A stretch of DNA of 64,000 bases from Enterococcus quebecensis (lineage in GTDB: Bacteria > Bacillota > Bacilli > Lactobacillales > Enterococcaceae), in assembly GCF_001730365.1 (NCBI RefSeq), contig NZ_MIKB01000014.1:1-64000 (forward strand), read 5' to 3'. A program made the position numbers and the translations under genes. The notes beneath the pieces were generated by a model, which saw only the letters and a program-made list of their open reading frames with translations, was not told the origin of the DNA and ran no database searches. Positions 47,430-57,494 of the stretch are shown here, one piece after another; the stretch's first letter is position 1, and each line of letters starts with the position of its first letter.

Positions 47430-48203
47430 CTAAAATTCGTTACTAACTGCTTCTTCGATGAAAGTTGTGACTTCTGATTTTTCCCCTTCACTTAATAACT
47501 GAACGATTTTACTGCCTACAATCACGCCTGCACAACTTTTTCTAAAACGTTCCACATGCTCTTTAGATGATACGCCAAATCCTGCCAAAACAGGTTTGTC
47601 ACTGACTTCTTGGATGTAGGCTAAATGTTCATCTAATGTTTCTTGGTAATTCCGCCCAGCTCCAGTTACTCCATTGACTGCTACTGCGTAAATAAATCCT
47701 TCCCCAGCTTTCACTAATTCTGGGATTCGTTCTCTCGGTGTAGTCAAGGCAACTAAAGGAATCAATGAAATATCACTATTTTTTAACAACGGTATTAATA
47801 ACTCCCGATGTTCATACGGTAAATCTGGAATGATTAAACCTAAAACATTCGTTTCAGCCAATTCTTGAATAAACTTTTCTAATCCATAGGTGAAAACCGG
47901 ATTGAAATACGTCATCAACACTAGTGGCGTTGGCGTTTTGATTTGTTTTAATTGCTGGATTATTTTTCCCAACGTCACACCTTTTCCTAATGCTCGCAAA
48001 CCCGCAGCTTGGATCACAGGACCGTCTGCAACTGGATCTGAAAAAGGAATCCCCAACTCGATCGCACTTGCTCCAGCGTCTGTCAACAGTTGAATTTCTT
48101 CTGCTAGTTGCTCTAGCCCTTGCGCTCCTGCCATGATGTACGGAACAAAAATAGTTTCATTCGCTTGTTGTTTTTTTGTCAGCTGTTTCGTCAACGTTTT
48201 CAT
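47430..48203 (-). CDS. trpA: Tryptophan synthase alpha subunit
   Basis: Cleaves indole-3-glycerol phosphate to indole, passed to TrpB. The 257-aa TIM barrel has the catalytic acids E49 ([10 protein letters not shown]) and D60 (PVADGPV), identical in position to the classical enzyme. It overlaps trpB by 4 nt (ATGA). It is the last gene of the trp operon; no clear terminator follows within the 76 bp to the next gene. Confidence 0.96.
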   Translation of the reverse strand: MKTLTKQLTKKQQANETIFVPYIMAGAQGLEQLAEEIQLLTDAGASAIELGIPFSDPVADGPVIQAAGLRALGKGVTLGKIIQQLKQIKTPTPLVLMTYFNPVFTYGLEKFIQELAETNVLGLIIPDLPYEHRELLIPLLKNSDISLIPLVALTTPRERIPELVKAGEGFIYAVAVNGVTGAGRNYQETLDEHLAYIQEVSDKPVLAGFGVSSKEHVERFRKSCAGVIVGSKIVQLLSEGEKSEVTTFIEEAVSNEF

Positions 48204-49393
48204 TGGTTTTCCTCCTGTTGGAATAATTCTTTGATTTGCTGGACATCTTTATCACCACGACCTGAAAGACAAACAATGATTTGTTTCTCTCCCCCAAGCT
48301 CTTTTGCAACTTTCAGCGCATGACTAATGGCATGAGAACTTTCTAAAGCTGGAATAATTCCTTCTGTTTGGCACAAAATTTTGAATGCCGCTACTGCCTC
48401 TTGATCCGTCACGGATTCATAACTTGCTCTTTGAGTTTCGTTTAAATGACAATGCTCTGGTCCAAGACCAGGGTAGTCTAAGCCTGCGGAAATGGAGAAC
48501 GCTTCTAAAATTTGCCCATCATCGTCTTGCAGCAATTTCATCATTGCGCCATGAAGGACACCTGTTTTCCCTTTATTGATGGAAGCCGCATGAGATTGTG
48601 TATCTAATCCAAGTCCAGCAGCCTCAACACCAATCAAAGCTACATCATCATTAATAAACGGATAGAAAATCCCCATCGCATTACTGCCGCCGCCTACACA
48701 AGCAACAACTGCATCTGGTAGTTTATTTTCTACTTCTAAAAATTGGCGCCTGGCTTCAATCCCAATAATACTTTGATAGTCACGGACGATTTCAGGAAAT
48801 GGATGGGGTCCTAAAACAGAACCCATCACGTAATGGGTGTCTTCAACATTAGCCACCCAAAAACGTAAGGCTTCGTTCACTGCATCTTTTAGTGTTTCAC
48901 TTCCTGAGGTAACACTTTCGACTTTCGCACCTAATAATTCCATTCTAAAAACGTTCAAAGATTGACGAGCCACATCAACGGCTCCCATGAAAATCGTGCA
49001 TTCCATTCCGAATAAAGCTGCTACCGTGGCGGTGGCTACACCATGTTGGCCAGCTCCTGTTTCTGCGACAACTTTTTTCTTGCCCATTTTTTTCGCTAGC
49101 AAAATTTGACCGATCGTATTATTTATTTTGTGGGCACCAGTGTGATTTAGGTCTTCTCTTTTAAGGTAAATTTTAGCTCCGCCTACGTAATTAGTTAAAC
49201 GCTCAGCAAAATACAGAGGATTCTCTCTTCCAACATATTGCTTCAAATAGTAGTTAAGTTCCTCCTGAAATGCTTGATCCGTTTTGGACGCTTCATAAAC
49301 TTCCTCTAATTCTTTCACAGCATACATCAAGGTTTCTGGAACAAATTGCCCACCGTAATTTCCATAAAATCCATTATTTGGTTGATTATACAT
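48200..49393 (-). CDS. trpB: Tryptophan synthase beta subunit
   Basis: PLP enzyme condensing indole and serine to tryptophan, 397 aa. PLP lysine is K89 in HTGAHKINN, the phosphate-binding loop is [10 protein letters not shown], and the N-terminus [13 protein letters not shown] is standard. SD AAGGAGG precedes the ATG. It overlaps trpF by 8 nt and trpA by 4 nt. Confidence 0.97.
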   Translation of the reverse strand: MYNQPNNGFYGNYGGQFVPETLMYAVKELEEVYEASKTDQAFQEELNYYLKQYVGRENPLYFAERLTNYVGGAKIYLKREDLNHTGAHKINNTIGQILLAKKMGKKKVVAETGAGQHGVATATVAALFGMECTIFMGAVDVARQSLNVFRMELLGAKVESVTSGSETLKDAVNEALRFWVANVEDTHYVMGSVLGPHPFPEIVRDYQSIIGIEARRQFLEVENKLPDAVVACVGGGSNAMGIFYPFINDDVALIGVEAAGLGLDTQSHAASINKGKTGVLHGAMMKLLQDDDGQILEAFSISAGLDYPGLGPEHCHLNETQRASYESVTDQEAVAAFKILCQTEGIIPALESSHAISHALKVAKELGGEKQIIVCLSGRGDKDVQQIKELFQQEENQ

Positions 49394-49979
49394 CTAATTC
49401 CTCCTTAGCTTTTTTTAGAAAAGCACTGATTTTTTGTAGATCTTTTTCTCCGTTTGTTTCGACGCCACTAGAAACATCAACAGCATAGGGATCTAGTATT
49501 TTTTTGACCTGCTGCACATTTTCAGCAGTCAGTCCGCCTGCAATAATAATTTTTTTCTCTTCCAACTGACTTAAATCTAACTTCTCCCAGTCAAATACTT
49601 CCCCGTTTCCACCCGCAAATTGTTTAGGTGGCGCATCAAAAAGGACATACTCTGCACTCATTGGTTGAACAACCGTATCCTCTACCGATAAAGCTCGAAT
49701 CAAAGGAACAGAATAGCTCGCCGCTTGTAATTCTCCATGTATTTGCACCATGTCTAAATCTGCTTGTTGAATAATTGTTTCAACCGTTGATTGACTAGGG
49801 GAAACAAACACACCGATTTTTTTTACTCCTTTTGGAACATCTCTAGTCATCTCTTTGACCTTTTCTGGCGATAGTTGACGTTTGCTTTTTGCAAAAACAA
49901 ATCCAAGATAATCTGCGCCATGAAAGACAGCTGCATCCACTTGTTCTTTTGTTTTTAATCCGCAAATCTTTACTTTCAT
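49386..49979 (-). CDS. trpF: Phosphoribosylanthranilate isomerase
   Basis: Converts N-(5-phosphoribosyl)anthranilate to the enol-deoxyribulose form. The 197-aa TIM barrel begins MKVKICGLK with the catalytic Cys in KICGL; the second motif DMVQIHG and phosphate loops AGGLTAENV and DVSSGVE are present. It overlaps trpC by 4 nt and trpB by 8 nt. Confidence 0.95.
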   Translation of the reverse strand: MKVKICGLKTKEQVDAAVFHGADYLGFVFAKSKRQLSPEKVKEMTRDVPKGVKKIGVFVSPSQSTVETIIQQADLDMVQIHGELQAASYSVPLIRALSVEDTVVQPMSAEYVLFDAPPKQFAGGNGEVFDWEKLDLSQLEEKKIIIAGGLTAENVQQVKKILDPYAVDVSSGVETNGEKDLQKISAFLKKAKEELDV

Positions 49980-50734
49980 CGAAGCACCTGCAATTCTTTA
50001 ACTTTTTCTTTAGGATCACTTTGACGCATCAAACCTTCACCGACTAAAACCGCTTGGTAAGCATCTTTCACCAGACCTACCTGTTCTTTACCAGAAAAAC
50101 CGGATTCACTGATATATACTGCCTCAGTTGTTTGCTTTTCTCCTAGTTTTTGACTAACCGAAATGGAAACATCAAAAGTTTTTAAATTACGGTTGTTTAC
50201 CCCGATCAATTTAGCTGATAATGCTTCCGCTACTTTTAATTCTTGTTCATCATGAACTTCCACTAAAACTTCTAAGCCTAGTGACGTTGCTTTCTTGTAT
50301 AGATCTGCTAGTTTTCGTTGAGGAAGAGCCGCTACGATCAAAAGAACTATAGTGGCTCCTGCATTACGGGCACGAATAAGCTGTTTTTCATCAATAATAA
50401 AATCTTTACATAAAACTGGAACGGTTACTTGTTCACTAACTTGCCGTAAATCTTCAATAGAACCTTTAAAGAAGACCTCATCTGTCAAAACTGAGATAGC
50501 TGTAACCCCCGCTTTTTCATATGCTTGGGCTTGTTCGATTACATTCACCGATAAATTGATTGCTCCTTTAGAGGGTGAAGCTCGTTTAACTTCTCCAATA
50601 ATATGCATTTTTTCAGGGTGTTCTTTAACTTGTTGATAAAAAGAAGCAGTCTGGCGCAGTGGTTGTAGTTCCTCTATAGGCATTAACGCTACTTCTTTTT
50701 GCTTTTCATTGATTATTTTCTCTAAAAAATCCAT
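49976..50734 (-). CDS. trpC: Indole-3-glycerol phosphate synthase
   Basis: Ring-closing decarboxylase of the tryptophan pathway, 252-aa TIM barrel. Conserved IIGEVKRASPSKGAI, SVLTDEVFFKGS, VLCKDFIID and ISESGFSG motifs carry the catalytic Lys and Glu residues. AGGAGG sits in the end of trpD, whose stop codon directly abuts this ATG. Confidence 0.96.
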   Translation of the reverse strand: MDFLEKIINEKQKEVALMPIEELQPLRQTASFYQQVKEHPEKMHIIGEVKRASPSKGAINLSVNVIEQAQAYEKAGVTAISVLTDEVFFKGSIEDLRQVSEQVTVPVLCKDFIIDEKQLIRARNAGATIVLLIVAALPQRKLADLYKKATSLGLEVLVEVHDEQELKVAEALSAKLIGVNNRNLKTFDVSISVSQKLGEKQTTEAVYISESGFSGKEQVGLVKDAYQAVLVGEGLMRQSDPKEKVKELQVLR

Positions 50735-51748
50735 CTATGCTACCTCCTTTTGAATTTGAATCAGTTGTTGTAATTTATCAAAAGCGCCACCACTTGCAAC
50801 GCACTCTCTAGCCAAAACAATTCCTTCTTGAACAGTCGACACTTTCCCATTACTGAAAAATCCTAACCCTGCATTCAACAGAACTGTATCCAAATAAGGG
50901 CTAGCTTGATTTTTCAAAATAGAAAGCAAGATCTCTGTGTTTTGTTTCGCATCACCGCCACGAATAGCCGCCAATGGTAAACGTGCAAATCCAACTTCCT
51001 CTGGCTCAATTGTATGCATAGAGATTTGTCCCTGTTCTAGCAATGCGAAATGGGTTGTGCCCGCAAGCGTTGCCTCATCTAGACCACCTGCTCCATTGAC
51101 CACCACAGCTCGTTTACGTCCCAGTTCACCTAAGGTTTTTGCCGTCTCTTCCAATAAATCACGACGATACGTTCCCATTAATTGCGACTCTAACAACACT
51201 GGGTTCGTTAATGGTCCAATCAAATTTAAAATCGTTGGCGTACCTAACTCTTTTCGAACCTTCATAACATATTTCATCTTTGGATGCATGTGAGGAGCAA
51301 ATAGAAAAGCCAAACCAACCTCGTTAAGAATCGTGCTAATCTTTTCTGGCGAAAGAGCAATATTTACACCTAAACATTCAAAAATATCCGCGCTCCCTGA
51401 CTTACTAGAAATGCTGCGATTGCCATGCTTGGCAACTGTCACTCCACCTGCTGATAAAACAAAGGCTGCTGTTGTACTAATATTGAAACTCCCGGACTGA
51501 TCCCCACCAGTGCCGCAATTATCCATAACATTCTCTTTTTGACAATCAATCATTACAGCCTTTCGCTGAATCGTTTCAGCAATTCCCGCAATTTCTTCAG
51601 CAGTTTCTCCTTTACATTTCAAGGCGGTCAAAAATGCAGCAATTTGACTATCCGTCATTTGACCTTCAAAAATTTTCTCTGCTATTTGTTGTGATTCTAT
51701 ACGTGTTAAATGTTCGTTTCCAAACACTTTTTCAAATAATTTTTCCAT
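50735..51748 (-). CDS. trpD: Anthranilate phosphoribosyltransferase
   Basis: Transfers the phosphoribosyl group of PRPP to anthranilate, 337 aa. The PRPP/Mg motif is DNCGTGGDQSGSFNIST, followed by KHGNRSISSKSGSADIFE. It is a stand-alone TrpD, not fused to TrpG. It overlaps trpG by 17 nt, with CGGAGGA as SD inside trpG. Confidence 0.96.
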   Translation of the reverse strand: MEKLFEKVFGNEHLTRIESQQIAEKIFEGQMTDSQIAAFLTALKCKGETAEEIAGIAETIQRKAVMIDCQKENVMDNCGTGGDQSGSFNISTTAAFVLSAGGVTVAKHGNRSISSKSGSADIFECLGVNIALSPEKISTILNEVGLAFLFAPHMHPKMKYVMKVRKELGTPTILNLIGPLTNPVLLESQLMGTYRRDLLEETAKTLGELGRKRAVVVNGAGGLDEATLAGTTHFALLEQGQISMHTIEPEEVGFARLPLAAIRGGDAKQNTEILLSILKNQASPYLDTVLLNAGLGFFSNGKVSTVQEGIVLARECVASGGAFDKLQQLIQIQKEVA

Positions 51749-52325
51749 TGCGGTAGTCCTCCGTTAGTTGAATAAAATTCTTAATCATCATTGCCCCATC
51801 AGGCGTTCCAATTGATTCAGGGTGAAATTGAAGACCAAAAATCGGATGGTCTCGATGTTCTATTGCCATGATTTCCTGATCATCATCGGTAATTGCTGTA
51901 ATCATAAAGTCTTTTGGCAAGCTTTGTTGTTTGATTACCAGCGAGTGATACCGCATTACAGCGATTTTTTTAGTTATTCCACGAAAGAGACGATTGTTTT
52001 CATTGATCGTGACCTCCGATTGTTTACCATGCCTGATTTCCTTTGCTAAAACGACTTGCCCACCAAATACTTCACCAATTGTTTGATGACCTAAGCAAAT
52101 TCCTAATATTGGTTTTTGCTGATGAAATTGTTGAATGACTTCCCTAACATGCCCTGTTTGTTTTGGCGTGCCAGGACCAGGCGAAAGAACAATTGCTGTT
52201 GCCTTTTTTGCTAATCGAAACACATCAGGATCATCATTTCGTGTAATCATTACTTCTTGTTCTGCTCCAATCAGCTGCGCCAAATTATAGGTAAATGAAT
52301 CGTAGTTATCAATCAGTAAAATCAT
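51732..52325 (-). CDS. trpG: Anthranilate synthase glutamine amidotransferase subunit
   Basis: Class I amidotransferase of 197 aa supplying ammonia to TrpE. The nucleophile is C77 in GICLGHQTIG; the His/Glu pair is in LQFHPESIGT. The oxyanion motif is LSPGPGTP. Homologues can double as PabA; its place between trpE and trpD supports the tryptophan role. It overlaps trpE by 4 nt. Confidence 0.95.
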   Translation of the reverse strand: MILLIDNYDSFTYNLAQLIGAEQEVMITRNDDPDVFRLAKKATAIVLSPGPGTPKQTGHVREVIQQFHQQKPILGICLGHQTIGEVFGGQVVLAKEIRHGKQSEVTINENNRLFRGITKKIAVMRYHSLVIKQQSLPKDFMITAITDDDQEIMAIEHRDHPIFGLQFHPESIGTPDGAMMIKNFIQLTEDYRNGKII

Positions 52326-53686
52326 TTCTCCACCTCCAACAGTGCTTTGGCTTTTTGCAGTGTTTCTTCATATTCTTTTTCAGGATCAGAATCATAAACG
52401 ATTCCTGCCCCCGCTTGTACATATGCTTTATTTTTATGAATCACCATCGTTCGAATGGCAATTGCAAAATCGGCTTGATCATTTTTTGATAAGTAACCAA
52501 CTGCTCCTGCATAGATATTTCTTTTGACCGGCTCTATTTCATAAATGCGCTGCATCGCTCGAATTTTAGGTGCGCCGCTCACCGTTCCAGCTGGTAATGT
52601 GGCTTTTAACGCATCCATTGCAGATAATCCTTTTTTTAGCCTGCCAGTAACAACGGATACTAAATGCATAACGAATCGATATTTTTCTACTGTCATATAA
52701 ACAGGAACCTCCACAGAATTGATTTCACTGACCTTACCTACATCATTTCTACCAAGATCAATCAACATTAAATGCTCTGCTCGTTCTTTTTCATCGGTTA
52801 TCAGTTCTTGTTCTAAAATAGAATCCTGCTCTGGTGTCTGTCCTCGTTTACGAGTGCCTGCGATCGGGTTAGTTGTTACAACTTGATTTTTCACACTAAC
52901 TAAACTTTCTGGGGAAGAGCCAACAACATAGGTCTCTCCAAAATCTAAAAAATAGAGATAGGTTGAAGGGTTGGTCACACGTAGTCGTCGATAATAATCA
53001 AAGGGTTCCTCTTCAAAATCAGCGCTTAACCGTTGTGAAGGAACCATTTGAAACAGATCTCCTTGTTTGATGTAGTTTTTTACTTTGCTAACTACCTGTT
53101 GGAAATCTGCTTTGGTAAAGTTGCTTTGGTAATTCATATTTTTTAAATGGATCTCTTTTTGTTCTTCTTGGTTTGGGGTTTGGAGTTCCATTATTTTTTG
53201 TTTCATAGCTTCTTGCAATTGTTTTTCTCCACGTTTTGAGTAAGTGTCAGCTTCAACCAAATGAATTTTTTCGCCGACGTGATCAAAAATCAAGTAAGAA
53301 TCGAAAAGATAAAAATGGATATCAGGAACATTCAATTCATCAAATGGCAACTGACCTAAATCTTCGTAACAAGCAATGACGTCATAACCAACATAACCGA
53401 TTGCTCCCCCTTGAAAAGGGAGATCTTTCATTGACTCTTCTTTTCTCAATACATATTTTTCAATTTCTTTTAATGGATCTTTTACAGTCATCATTTGTTC
53501 ATCAATTGTTAGCTGATGACCATAACAAGAAATTTCGGAAACTGCATCCCAAGCAATAATCGAATAACGCCCTTTGCTTTTATCCCTAGGAATGCTTTCT
53601 AAGAGACATTTGTTTGTTCCTTGGATTCTTAAAAATGCTGATACAGCTGTTAAATAATCTGCTTGGATTTCTTTGATTAGTTGCAT
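52322..53686 (-). CDS. trpE: Anthranilate synthase component I
   Basis: Converts chorismate to anthranilate, 454 aa. The feedback-inhibition motif LLES is at 28-31, so tryptophan inhibition of the enzyme is expected. Catalytic region motifs are [27 protein letters not shown] and [17 protein letters not shown] 53686 follows AGAGGAAA by 6 nt; the longer frame to 53788 runs back into the T-box terminator and is rejected. It is the first structural gene after the tandem T-box leader. Confidence 0.96.
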   Translation of the reverse strand: MQLIKEIQADYLTAVSAFLRIQGTNKCLLESIPRDKSKGRYSIIAWDAVSEISCYGHQLTIDEQMMTVKDPLKEIEKYVLRKEESMKDLPFQGGAIGYVGYDVIACYEDLGQLPFDELNVPDIHFYLFDSYLIFDHVGEKIHLVEADTYSKRGEKQLQEAMKQKIMELQTPNQEEQKEIHLKNMNYQSNFTKADFQQVVSKVKNYIKQGDLFQMVPSQRLSADFEEEPFDYYRRLRVTNPSTYLYFLDFGETYVVGSSPESLVSVKNQVVTTNPIAGTRKRGQTPEQDSILEQELITDEKERAEHLMLIDLGRNDVGKVSEINSVEVPVYMTVEKYRFVMHLVSVVTGRLKKGLSAMDALKATLPAGTVSGAPKIRAMQRIYEIEPVKRNIYAGAVGYLSKNDQADFAIAIRTMVIHKNKAYVQAGAGIVYDSDPEKEYEETLQKAKALLEVEK

Positions 53687-53719
53687 GTGATTTCCTCTTT
53701 TCCATTTTTTGATGAGACA

Positions 53720-53900
53720 GTAAAAAGCCCTCACAAAACAGACATTTAGCTGTTTTGTGAGGGCGAATAATAGTATCCACGGTACCACCTCAATGAAAAG
53801 ATAGTTTCTTTTTAATAAACTTGGAATTCTATGTGTGGGATACTTTTAGGTATCCTATACCGTTATATTTATACCTTATCTGTAGATTTTGATAATTCCT
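53720..53900 (-). promoter_or_regulatory. Trp-proximal T-box, partial (no recognisable stem I)
   Basis: The T-box sequence GAGGTGGTACCGTGG (53777-53791) is followed by a terminator with a 15-bp stem (53727-53741 with 53750-53764) and a T5 run. Upstream, where stem I with a specifier codon should be, neither the AGTA/GGTTGGTG landmarks nor a GAA-UGG specifier context can be found. Instead a repeat-like sequence (about 53908-53955) is present. Confidence 0.75.
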
Positions 53901-53907
53901 AGTAAGG

Positions 53908-53955
53908 TAACTTCGCTCCTTATCGTCGCCAAGTATTGTTTCATCATCGAATCAC
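53908..53955. repeat. Copy C of the CTTCGC repeat family
   Basis: Shares ACTTCGCTCC..., TCGCCAAGTATTGTT and TCATCATC with copies at 57286-57350 and 57423-57487. It is a shortened, diverged copy lying between the two trp T-boxes. Confidence 0.7.
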
Positions 53956-53975
53956 TTTATTTTTCATGATTCAAA

Positions 53976-54235
53976 ACAAAAAGCCCTCAAACCACACAAA
54001 AATCTGTGGTTTGAGGGCGAAATATTCACGGTGCCACCTCAAGTTTGAAAGAAAATCTTTCCTCTTGTCAGTCGTCTATCAACGACCTTACTCTATAACG
54101 GGAGTTCCCGAAAATGCCTACTACGATTCAACATTTTGCTCGAAAGTCCATTCGCAACCCATCCCTTACTGATTCGCAGTACCATCAGCTCTCTGAAAAG
54201 TTCCAGTGTTGTTACTCCTCTTTCTCAAAGCTTTA
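53976..54235 (-). promoter_or_regulatory. Trp-responsive T-box riboswitch, complete
   Basis: Stem I with specifier UGG (minus strand codon at 54150-54148, in GCGAATGGACTTTC) marks uncharged tRNA-Trp as ligand. The T-box sequence GAGGTGGCACCGTGAA (54025-54040) precedes a terminator with a 14-bp stem (53983-53996 with 54005-54018) and a T5 run. Low charged tRNA-Trp should permit readthrough into trpE. Confidence 0.9.
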
Positions 54236-54247
54236 CTATTGTTGATA

Positions 54248-54276
54248 ATCATATTAGAAAATTTTAATATTGTCAA
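54248..54276 (-). promoter_or_regulatory. trp operon promoter
   Basis: Minus strand TTGACA (54271-54276) and TATGAT (54248-54253) with 17-bp spacing. It lies only 28 bp past the pepT stop, and no terminator separates pepT from it. Confidence 0.85.
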
Positions 54277-54304
54277 CTATTTTTTATATGGATATTTTAA
54301 TTTG

Positions 54305-55543
54305 TTATCTATTCAGTGATTTTATCGCGTTTTCTTTAATGATTTCTACAATCGTTTGCGCTGCTTTTTCCATTGATTCCAGTGTAATAAATTCATATTG
54401 TCCATGAAAATTCTCGCCACCGGTAAATAAATTAGGTGTTGGAATACCCATAAATGAAATTTTCGAACCATCTGTTCCGCCTCTAAAAGGTTGAATATCC
54501 GGCTTGATCCCAAGATTTTCCATCGCTGTAACCGCTAGCTCTACTGGCGTCATATCTTTTTCGATAATTTCTTTCATGTTGTAATACTGATCGAGAAAGT
54601 CAATGGTAAGTCGGTCTTTGTCGGCAGAAGCATTTAGTTCATCAACAATTTCAAGAAGATGTTGTTTTCTTTTTTGGAACAGTTCCTTGTCATGATCTCG
54701 AATGATATACGTCAATTCAGCATGATCCAAACTTCCGATGAATTTTGTTAGTAAATAAAACCCTTCATAACCACGAGTTTTTTCAGGAACATCCTCTTTA
54801 GGCAACAAAGCATCTAGTTTCTCACCTACTTTAATCGCATTGACCATTGTTCCATAAGCTGTCCCTGGATGGACGCTTGTTCCTTCAATTGTGATTACAG
54901 CTTGAGCGGCATTAAACGTTTCGTATTCAAAGCAACCTACTCTACCGCTATCAACTGTATAAGCAAATGATGCAGGAAAATTTGGTGCATCAAAAAGATC
55001 TGCCCCACGTCCGATTTCTTCATCTGGGCCAAAAGCCACTAGCACTTTTCCATGAGGAATTTCAGGATGCTTCAACAAATAGTCAACTGCCTCTAAAATT
55101 TCCACAATCCCAGCTTTGTCATCTGCTCCCAACAACGTCGTACCATCGGTTGTAATCAATGTTTGACCGACATAATCCTTTAGATTAGGAAACTCTTCTG
55201 TTTCCATTATTATTCCTAGTTTTTCATTCAATACAACGTCTTGACCATCATAGTTTGGAAAAATGTTTGGCTGAATATTTTCTGCATTATAATCTGCTGT
55301 ATCTAAATGGGCGATAAAACCAATTGTTGGTATATCCTCATTTGTTGTTGCAGGTAAAACAGCTGTTAAGAAACCATTCTCCTCGTTATAATAGATATCA
55401 GAAAGGCCGATTTCCTGTAATTCTTTTTCAAGAATTCGTGCAAAACCAACTTGTCCTTTGGTTGTAGGGACGCTCTGACTAGCTGCATCTGAGCGAGTAT
55501 TGATTTTAACATAACGAATAAATCGTTCTAATAGTTGGGTCAT
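54305..55543 (-). CDS. pepT: Peptidase T (tripeptide aminopeptidase)
   Basis: Cytosolic M20B di-zinc aminopeptidase releasing N-terminal residues from tripeptides, 412 aa. Zinc ligands include H79 and D81 in GFIAHLDTADYN; the bridging Asp is in LLGADDKAGI and the catalytic Glu in FGPDEEIGRGAD. SD AGGAGG precedes the ATG. It is 23 bp after oppA in one operon, so imported peptides are hydrolysed by the neighbour gene product. Confidence 0.96.
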   Translation of the reverse strand: MTQLLERFIRYVKINTRSDAASQSVPTTKGQVGFARILEKELQEIGLSDIYYNEENGFLTAVLPATTNEDIPTIGFIAHLDTADYNAENIQPNIFPNYDGQDVVLNEKLGIIMETEEFPNLKDYVGQTLITTDGTTLLGADDKAGIVEILEAVDYLLKHPEIPHGKVLVAFGPDEEIGRGADLFDAPNFPASFAYTVDSGRVGCFEYETFNAAQAVITIEGTSVHPGTAYGTMVNAIKVGEKLDALLPKEDVPEKTRGYEGFYLLTKFIGSLDHAELTYIIRDHDKELFQKRKQHLLEIVDELNASADKDRLTIDFLDQYYNMKEIIEKDMTPVELAVTAMENLGIKPDIQPFRGGTDGSKISFMGIPTPNLFTGGENFHGQYEFITLESMEKAAQTIVEIIKENAIKSLNR

Positions 55544-55566
55544 TATTTACCTCCTAAATTCAAATA

Positions 55567-57213
55567 CTAATCTTCTAAAAAGGCTGTTCTCAGATTGAAA
55601 TAATCACCGTACAAGTGATAACTAATTCCTTTGAGTTTTGGATTAATCAAATAATTAGACGCACTTTGGTAAAGGGGTACTTGTGCTGCATCTTGATCTA
55701 ATAAAATATCTTCTGCTTCTTTGTAATCATCAAATTGTTTATTTGGCGTATTGGCATTGACTGTCCGTGCATCCGTGATCAGCTTATCATACGCATCACT
55801 TTTGTATGAACCATAGTTATACGCAGAATCTCCAGCATACAGGTTAAAATAGGAATCTAAATCACTACTTCCTGCAATCCAACCAGAGAGTGACAATTCA
55901 TATTTTTTATCTTTACGTGTTTGCAGAAGATTATTTTTAGGTTGCGCATTAATCGTGATTTCTAAGCCTTTTAAGTTCTCTTGTAGTTGACTTTGCACAT
56001 ATTCAGAGATCTTTTTGCCATTGTCATCATCTGAGACCAACAGTGATAGTTTGATTTTATCCCCTAAGTCCGCTTTGGCTTTTTCCCACTCACCTTGTGC
56101 TTTTTTCACGTCATAAACTAAATGGTCACCACTAAATTTTCTGAAGTCTTCAGAAGTTTCGGGGTTTTTATACAAGTTTCTTGGAATCAAACCGTTTAAT
56201 GGTTTAGAACCATCATTTAATACACTTTTTGTTAAGGCATCTTTATCGATTGCTTGAGCAATTGCTTTTCGCAAATGAATATTGGCTGGAGCTGTCCCAG
56301 CTTTTTTGTTGAAATCTACGTAGTAATTCGCTACATCAGAATGCGTCACATAACCATCGTCATCACTATATTGTTGAACATACTGACCACTGATTCGAGC
56401 AAGATCCAATTCATTTGATTGGTACAAATTAATACCTGTATTTTCTTCTTTAATCGTAGTAACTTTTACTTCTTCAAGGTTTACTTTATCTGCCTCATAA
56501 TACGCTGTATTTTTCTTCAACGTCCAAGAATCTGATGAAGCATCCCAATCTGTTAAGATAAAAGGACCGCTGTAAATCAAATGTTCGCTATCTGCAGCAT
56601 AGTCTTTCCCTTGTTTTTCAACGTATGCCTGATTTTGCGGTGCAAGCCAACCAATTGAAACAACAGTTAAAAATGATGGTTGTGCTTGTTCCAACGTTAC
56701 TTCAAATTCCTTATCACTTGGTGCTGAAAGACCGATTTCGTCAATCGATTTTTCACCGTTACGGATTGCTTTGCTGTTTTTCACATTATCTAACAGATAA
56801 GCATTTGGACCAATTGTTGCTGGTGTCACTAGTTTTTTCCAAGAATAAAGAAAATCTTTTGCTGTGATTGGCTCACCATTGCTCCATTTTATGCCATCTT
56901 TCAATGTAAATTTATAAGTTAAACCATCTTCACTAATATCGACTTTTTCCGCTAAACCTGGAATCGGTGTACTATCATCTTCAAAACGAAACAATCCTTC
57001 AAACAGATGTTGGACGATCGTAAAGGTATTTTTGTCCATTGTTTGTGTTGTATCTAAGGTTGAAAGCGGTGCTGGTGAACTAATCTTGATTTTTTGGCTT
57101 GCTGCGATTCCTGTATTTTCGGTTTTCGTTGGTTCTTTTTTTTCATTGCCCCCACATGCTGTTAGTAACAATCCCGTTAATACTGCACTTATGACGAATA
57201 ATTTTTTCTTCAT
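55567..57213 (-). CDS. oppA: Oligopeptide ABC transporter substrate-binding lipoprotein (OppA family)
   Basis: Extracellular lipoprotein that captures peptides for an Opp-type importer, 548 aa. ATG 57213 follows GAAGGGAG and gives a lipoprotein signal with lipobox LLTAC (Cys 20). The SBP_bac_5 fold is recognised from SPAPLSTLDTTQTMDKNT, DGLTYKFTLKDGIKWSNGEPITAKDF and LRKAIAQAIDKDAL. Permease and ATPase genes are not adjacent, so it must use subunits encoded elsewhere. A T-box leader controls it, together with pepT. Confidence 0.93.
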   Translation of the reverse strand: MKKKLFVISAVLTGLLLTACGGNEKKEPTKTENTGIAASQKIKISSPAPLSTLDTTQTMDKNTFTIVQHLFEGLFRFEDDSTPIPGLAEKVDISEDGLTYKFTLKDGIKWSNGEPITAKDFLYSWKKLVTPATIGPNAYLLDNVKNSKAIRNGEKSIDEIGLSAPSDKEFEVTLEQAQPSFLTVVSIGWLAPQNQAYVEKQGKDYAADSEHLIYSGPFILTDWDASSDSWTLKKNTAYYEADKVNLEEVKVTTIKEENTGINLYQSNELDLARISGQYVQQYSDDDGYVTHSDVANYYVDFNKKAGTAPANIHLRKAIAQAIDKDALTKSVLNDGSKPLNGLIPRNLYKNPETSEDFRKFSGDHLVYDVKKAQGEWEKAKADLGDKIKLSLLVSDDDNGKKISEYVQSQLQENLKGLEITINAQPKNNLLQTRKDKKYELSLSGWIAGSSDLDSYFNLYAGDSAYNYGSYKSDAYDKLITDARTVNANTPNKQFDDYKEAEDILLDQDAAQVPLYQSASNYLINPKLKGISYHLYGDYFNLRTAFLED

Positions 57214-57285
57214 TTTATTTCTCCCTTCAATAACTGTATACATTAACTACTCCTACCTTGTTTGTGTGAATTTCAGAAAAGCTGT

Positions 57286-57350
57286 GACTTCGCTCCCTTT
57301 GCACGCCTTGTATTGTTCATCATCTACTCTGGCGAAGCCAGTGGTAGTCA
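57286..57350. repeat. Copy A of the CTTCGC repeat family
   Basis: Begins GACTTCGCTCCCT and contains ATTGTTCATCATCTACTCT then GGCGAAGCCA. Terminal CTTCGC and GGCGAAG are inverted, so the element can fold on itself. It lies between the T-box and oppA. Confidence 0.75.
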
Positions 57351-57422
57351 TTCAATTTTTTGAGCTTTGACTCTTAGAATTTGATGTAATCCAAACAACA
57401 GGGCGTGATTCACTAGTTCGGG

Positions 57423-57487
57423 GACTTCGCTCCCTCTGGTCGCCAAGTATTGTTCATCATCTACTCTGGCGAAGCCATTCGTAGTGA
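57423..57487. repeat. Copy B of the CTTCGC repeat family
   Basis: Nearly the same as copy A, offset by 137 bp, and directly abutting the T-box terminator of the oppA leader. Confidence 0.75.
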
Positions 57488-57494
57488 TTCACAA

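Noticed and set aside
53586-53788. N-terminal extension of trpE to 53788
   Set aside because: It would translate the T-box terminator hairpin; ATG 53686 has a good SD and gives the normal TrpE length.
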